Source: Sunxiuqinia sp963677175 (GTDB lineage Bacteria; Bacteroidota; Bacteroidia; Bacteroidales; Prolixibacteraceae). From it: a stretch of DNA of 64,000 nucleotides. The first letter of the stretch is position 1; the number at the start of each line of letters is the position of its first letter. Shown one piece after another: positions 61,732 through 64,000 of the stretch. Under the pieces are notes generated by a model. That model had not been told where the DNA came from, searched no databases, and saw nothing but the letters and a program-made list of their open reading frames with translations. The DNA is taken from assembly GCA_963677175.2 (NCBI GenBank), contig CAXXES010000006.1, positions 372,001-436,000 of the forward strand, written 5' to 3'. The position numbers were made by a program, and so were the translations under genes.

Positions 61732-61751
61732 CCCCCTCTCCTATGGAGAGG
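61732..61751. repeat. GC-rich palindromic repeat 6 (uronate locus)
   Basis: CCTCTCC-TAT-GGAGAGG at 61735-61751 in the gap between the LarA-like gene and the oxidoreductase. Shorter than the others but with the same seven-base stem pattern. Confidence 0.62.
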
Positions 61752-61766
61752 CCTGTGGTGAGAACT

Positions 61767-61812
61767 CTTGGAATTTGGAACTTGAAATTTGGAACTTGGA
61801 ACTTGGAATTTT
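61767..61812. repeat. Dispersed TTGGAATTTGGAACTTGG repeat
   Basis: Direct repeats of GGAACTTG and GGAATTTG immediately upstream of the oxidoreductase start. Related motifs occur at 5363-5390 and 22213-22248 on the other or same strand. The location next to a start codon means it is transcribed but not coding. Confidence 0.68.
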
Positions 61813-61814
61813 CA

Positions 61815-62807
61815 ATGAAACTTACAGAAGTTAACTGGGGCATCATCGGTTGTGGCGATGTAACCGAAGTGAAGAGCGGGCCGGCTTTTCAAAAAACGGA
61901 ACATTCCAGGCTCGTGGCAGTCATGCGCCGCAACGAAGAAAAAGCAGCTGACTATGCCCGACGGCACGGCGTGCCAAGGTGTTATCATATCGCTGACGAC
62001 CTGATCAACGACCCGGACATCAACGCCATTTACATTGCCACGCCGCCCGATACGCATGCTCAATATGCAATTCAGGCTATGCGGGCCGGCAAGCCTGTTT
62101 ATGTGGAAAAACCCATGGCGCTAAACCATGCCGAATGCAGGGAAATGATTGAAGTGTCGAAAGAAACCGGAATGCCACTTTTTGTAGCCTACTACCGGCG
62201 TACTTTGCCAGCCTTTCTGAAAATGAAGGAACTCATTGACACCGGTATCATCGGTCAACCGCTCAGCGTGGCAGTTACCCTTATCAAGAGCGCAACAGAG
62301 CAAGGAAAGGCCCCGGAAGCGCATAACTGGCGGGTCAATCCGGAAGTGGCCGGCGGCGGACACTTTTTCGACCTGGCCTCACATCAGTTTGATTTTCTAG
62401 ACTTTCTTTTTGGTCCGGTAACCGAAGTTCATGGCATTGCCGTTAACCAAGCTGGTTTGTACGAAGCTGAAGATACCGTAACTGGTACGTTTGCATTCGA
62501 AACCGGCGTGATTGGAACAGGCCATTGGTGTTTTGTTGCCGACGAATCGGCAACAAAAGACGATCTGGAAATTATTGGTACCAAAGGGAAAATAAACCTT
62601 CCGAGCTTCAGTCACAAAGACTTGCTTTTGACGACCGATAAAGGAACCATTAGTTTCAGTTTTCAGAATCCTGAGAATATTTCGCATAACCTCATCAAAC
62701 AGGTTGTTCAAACGTTACGTGGCAAAGGAGCATGTGTAAGTACCGGAGAAACCGCCGCACGCACCAACGCTGTACTCGATGAAATGGTGAAGAATTACTA
62801 TCAATGA
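61815..62807 (+). CDS. Gfo/Idh/MocA-family oxidoreductase
   Basis: This 330-residue enzyme starts at ATG 61815 with MKLTEVNWGIIGCGDVTEVK, placing the GxGxxT nucleotide loop at residues 12-17. Upstream in-frame ATGs only read the TTGGAA repeat. EKPMALNHAECREMIEVSKE and GGGHFFDLASHQFDFLDFLF complete the family. The substrate is unknown. Its position between the LarA-like gene and pdxB suggests a sugar-acid dehydrogenase. Confidence 0.9.
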   Translation: MKLTEVNWGIIGCGDVTEVKSGPAFQKTEHSRLVAVMRRNEEKAADYARRHGVPRCYHIADDLINDPDINAIYIATPPDTHAQYAIQAMRAGKPVYVEKPMALNHAECREMIEVSKETGMPLFVAYYRRTLPAFLKMKELIDTGIIGQPLSVAVTLIKSATEQGKAPEAHNWRVNPEVAGGGHFFDLASHQFDFLDFLFGPVTEVHGIAVNQAGLYEAEDTVTGTFAFETGVIGTGHWCFVADESATKDDLEIIGTKGKINLPSFSHKDLLLTTDKGTISFSFQNPENISHNLIKQVVQTLRGKGACVSTGETAARTNAVLDEMVKNYYQ

Positions 62808-62811
62808 TAGA

Positions 62812-63960
62812 ATGATGAAATTTATAATTGACGATAAAATACCATACATCAAGGGTGCGTTAGAACCATTCGGTGAAGTGGTTTATCTGCCAGGGGCGAA
62901 AACCACTCCGGAAGTGGTGAACGATGCCGATGCCATTGTAACCCGAACCCGCACCATTTGTAACGAACAACTGCTGAAAGGTTCTTCCGTGAAGTTCATT
63001 GCTACAGCCACCATTGGCTACGACCACATTGATGCCGATTATTGTGCCGGGGCCGGAATTGAATGGACCAATGCCCCCGGCTGTAACAGCAAATCGGTAG
63101 AGCAATATGTGCTATCGGCGCTTCTTGTTCTGGCTGAGAAAAAGGGATTCGAGCTGAAAGAAAAAACGATCGGCCTAGTTGGCGTTGGACAGGTGGGTTC
63201 AAAAGTGGCTAAAGTTTGCGAATTGCTGGGCATGCAGGTTTTGCTGAATGACCCGCCTCGCGAACGAAAGGAAGGACCGGAGCAGTTTGTCAGCTTTCAG
63301 CAAATTATTTCCAAGTCCGATATCATTTCGTTTCATGTACCTTTGACCATGCATGGCGAAGACGCGACTTTTCAGATGGCCGACACCCTGTTTTTCAATG
63401 CGCTGGAGCGGCAACCAATCATTATAAATAGTTGTCGTGGTGAAGTAGTCGACACGTTTGCCGCAGAAACCGCCATTCAGCGTGGACAAATATCGGCTTT
63501 GGTTTTAGATTCCTGGGAACGCGAACCGAATATTGACCGCAACCTGCTTCAGTTGGTTGATTTGGGCACACCGCATATTGCAGGGTATTCGAAAGACGGA
63601 AAAGCCAACGGAACCACCATGAGCGTGCAGGCCGTAAGCCGGTTTTTCAAGCTTGGAATTGACGATTGGCAACCGCAAGGAGTTGACGTGCCTGAGCAAA
63701 CAATTCTTCAGTTGGACGGTTTAAACCGCACAGAAGAAGAGATTCTTCGCGAAGCAGTTTTGTTCACTTACGACATTCGTGAAGATGACAAAAGATTGCG
63801 GGAGAATCCGAATGATTTCGAGAAATTGAGGGGCGATTATCCAGTTCGACGGGAATTCCCGGTTTTCACAATTCAATATGAAAATATTTCAAAAGAGACT
63901 TTAGAAAAATTGCAAAAATTAGGATTCAAAATAGAACCAAAACAAATAACATCTATATAA
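62812..63960 (+). CDS. pdxB: 4-phosphoerythronate dehydrogenase
   Basis: This 382-residue D-2-hydroxyacid dehydrogenase of the PdxB type oxidises 4-phospho-D-erythronate in vitamin B6 synthesis. The N-terminus MMKFIIDDKIPYIKGALEPF, TATIGYDHIDADYCAGAGIEWTNAPGC and the Rossmann GLVGVGQVGSKVAKVCELLG are present. The C-terminal PdxB-specific DUF3410 region (LREAVLFTYDIREDDKRLRE) separates it from ordinary 2-hydroxyacid dehydrogenases. It begins 4 bases after the oxidoreductase stop, so it is read with uronate genes. Confidence 0.93.
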   Translation: MMKFIIDDKIPYIKGALEPFGEVVYLPGAKTTPEVVNDADAIVTRTRTICNEQLLKGSSVKFIATATIGYDHIDADYCAGAGIEWTNAPGCNSKSVEQYVLSALLVLAEKKGFELKEKTIGLVGVGQVGSKVAKVCELLGMQVLLNDPPRERKEGPEQFVSFQQIISKSDIISFHVPLTMHGEDATFQMADTLFFNALERQPIIINSCRGEVVDTFAAETAIQRGQISALVLDSWEREPNIDRNLLQLVDLGTPHIAGYSKDGKANGTTMSVQAVSRFFKLGIDDWQPQGVDVPEQTILQLDGLNRTEEEILREAVLFTYDIREDDKRLRENPNDFEKLRGDYPVRREFPVFTIQYENISKETLEKLQKLGFKIEPKQITSI

Positions 63961-63972
63961 AAGAATAAAAAA

Positions 63973-64000
63973 ATGAAAAAATTAGCAGACATCGGTTTAA
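63973..64000 (+). CDS. Start of a further gene, cut by the window edge
   Basis: ATG at 63973 reads MKKLADIGL to the window end, 13 bases after pdxB stops. Only nine residues are visible and no family can be named. The spacing suggests it continues the same transcript. Confidence 0.4.

Noticed and set aside
1..64000. tRNA or rRNA genes
   Set aside because: I saw no cloverleaf with a GTTCRANNC-type T-loop in an intergenic gap and no rRNA-like sequence. A dedicated scan would be needed to exclude small RNAs.

Overview
The window looks like chromosome from a member of the Bacteroidota, probably a free-living Marinilabiliales/Prolixibacteraceae-type bacterium. Several things point that way: type IX secretion genes (a porQ-cmk-ispH block and a PorP/SprF protein), the NAD kinase/CBS/DUF6089 arrangement at the left edge, TTTG-N19/20-TAnnTTTG promoters, almost no Shine-Dalgarno sequences, a CcsBA fusion, and a tagaturonate epimerase-based uronate pathway. 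The taxonomic call is inferred from gene content only.

Layout. 0-3.8 kb: housekeeping genes (DUF6089 protein, nadK, CBS protein, pdxJ, alpha/beta hydrolase). 3.8-5.9 kb: a non-coding repeat field with a 21-bp minisatellite, a duplicated block of about 500 bp and a 93-bp element whose second copy lies at 54 kb. 5.9-8.1 kb: a small accessory gene group. 8.1-14.8 kb: malQ, an oxidoreductase, an S1-domain protein, a DUF433/DUF5615 toxin-antitoxin pair and topB. 14.9-20.2 kb: a MarR regulator and an N-epsilon-acetyl-beta-lysine (osmolyte) operon ending in a sodium/solute symporter. 20.3-25.4 kb: porQ, cmk, ispH, an oxidoreductase and a CAP protein.

25.7-36.0 kb is the most striking block. An Fnr-like regulator is followed by genes for a six-heme lipoprotein with a collagen-like linker, a monoheme lipoprotein, a DUF5777 beta-barrel, a monoheme cytochrome, a seven-heme cytochrome plus cytochrome b (like Geobacter CbcA/CbcB), a seven-heme three-TM NapC-type protein (like Geobacter ImcH) and the CcsBA heme-attachment machine. 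Together they carry 22 heme-c motifs and could form a quinol-to-outer-membrane electron conduit.

36.4-49 kb: SPFH/Arc-type genes, an ECF sigma factor, uvrA, a large unrecognised conserved protein, a second minisatellite (42 bp, made of two 21-bp halves), a MATE transporter, a PorP-like protein, a decayed HepT/MntA toxin-antitoxin pair and an O-methyltransferase lipoprotein. 49-64 kb: a hexuronate locus with a TRAP transporter, eda, kdgK, uxaC and uxaE transcribed leftwards. Divergent from these are a LacI-type regulator, an SDR fructuronate reductase, a second sugar kinase, a LarA-superfamily protein, an oxidoreductase and pdxB. Uronates would be imported, isomerised to fructuronate, reduced to mannonate and, after a dehydratase not found in this window, phosphorylated and cleaved by KdgK and Eda. 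Twin identical operator-like sequences lie in the divergent promoter, and six short GC-rich palindromes are scattered only through this locus.
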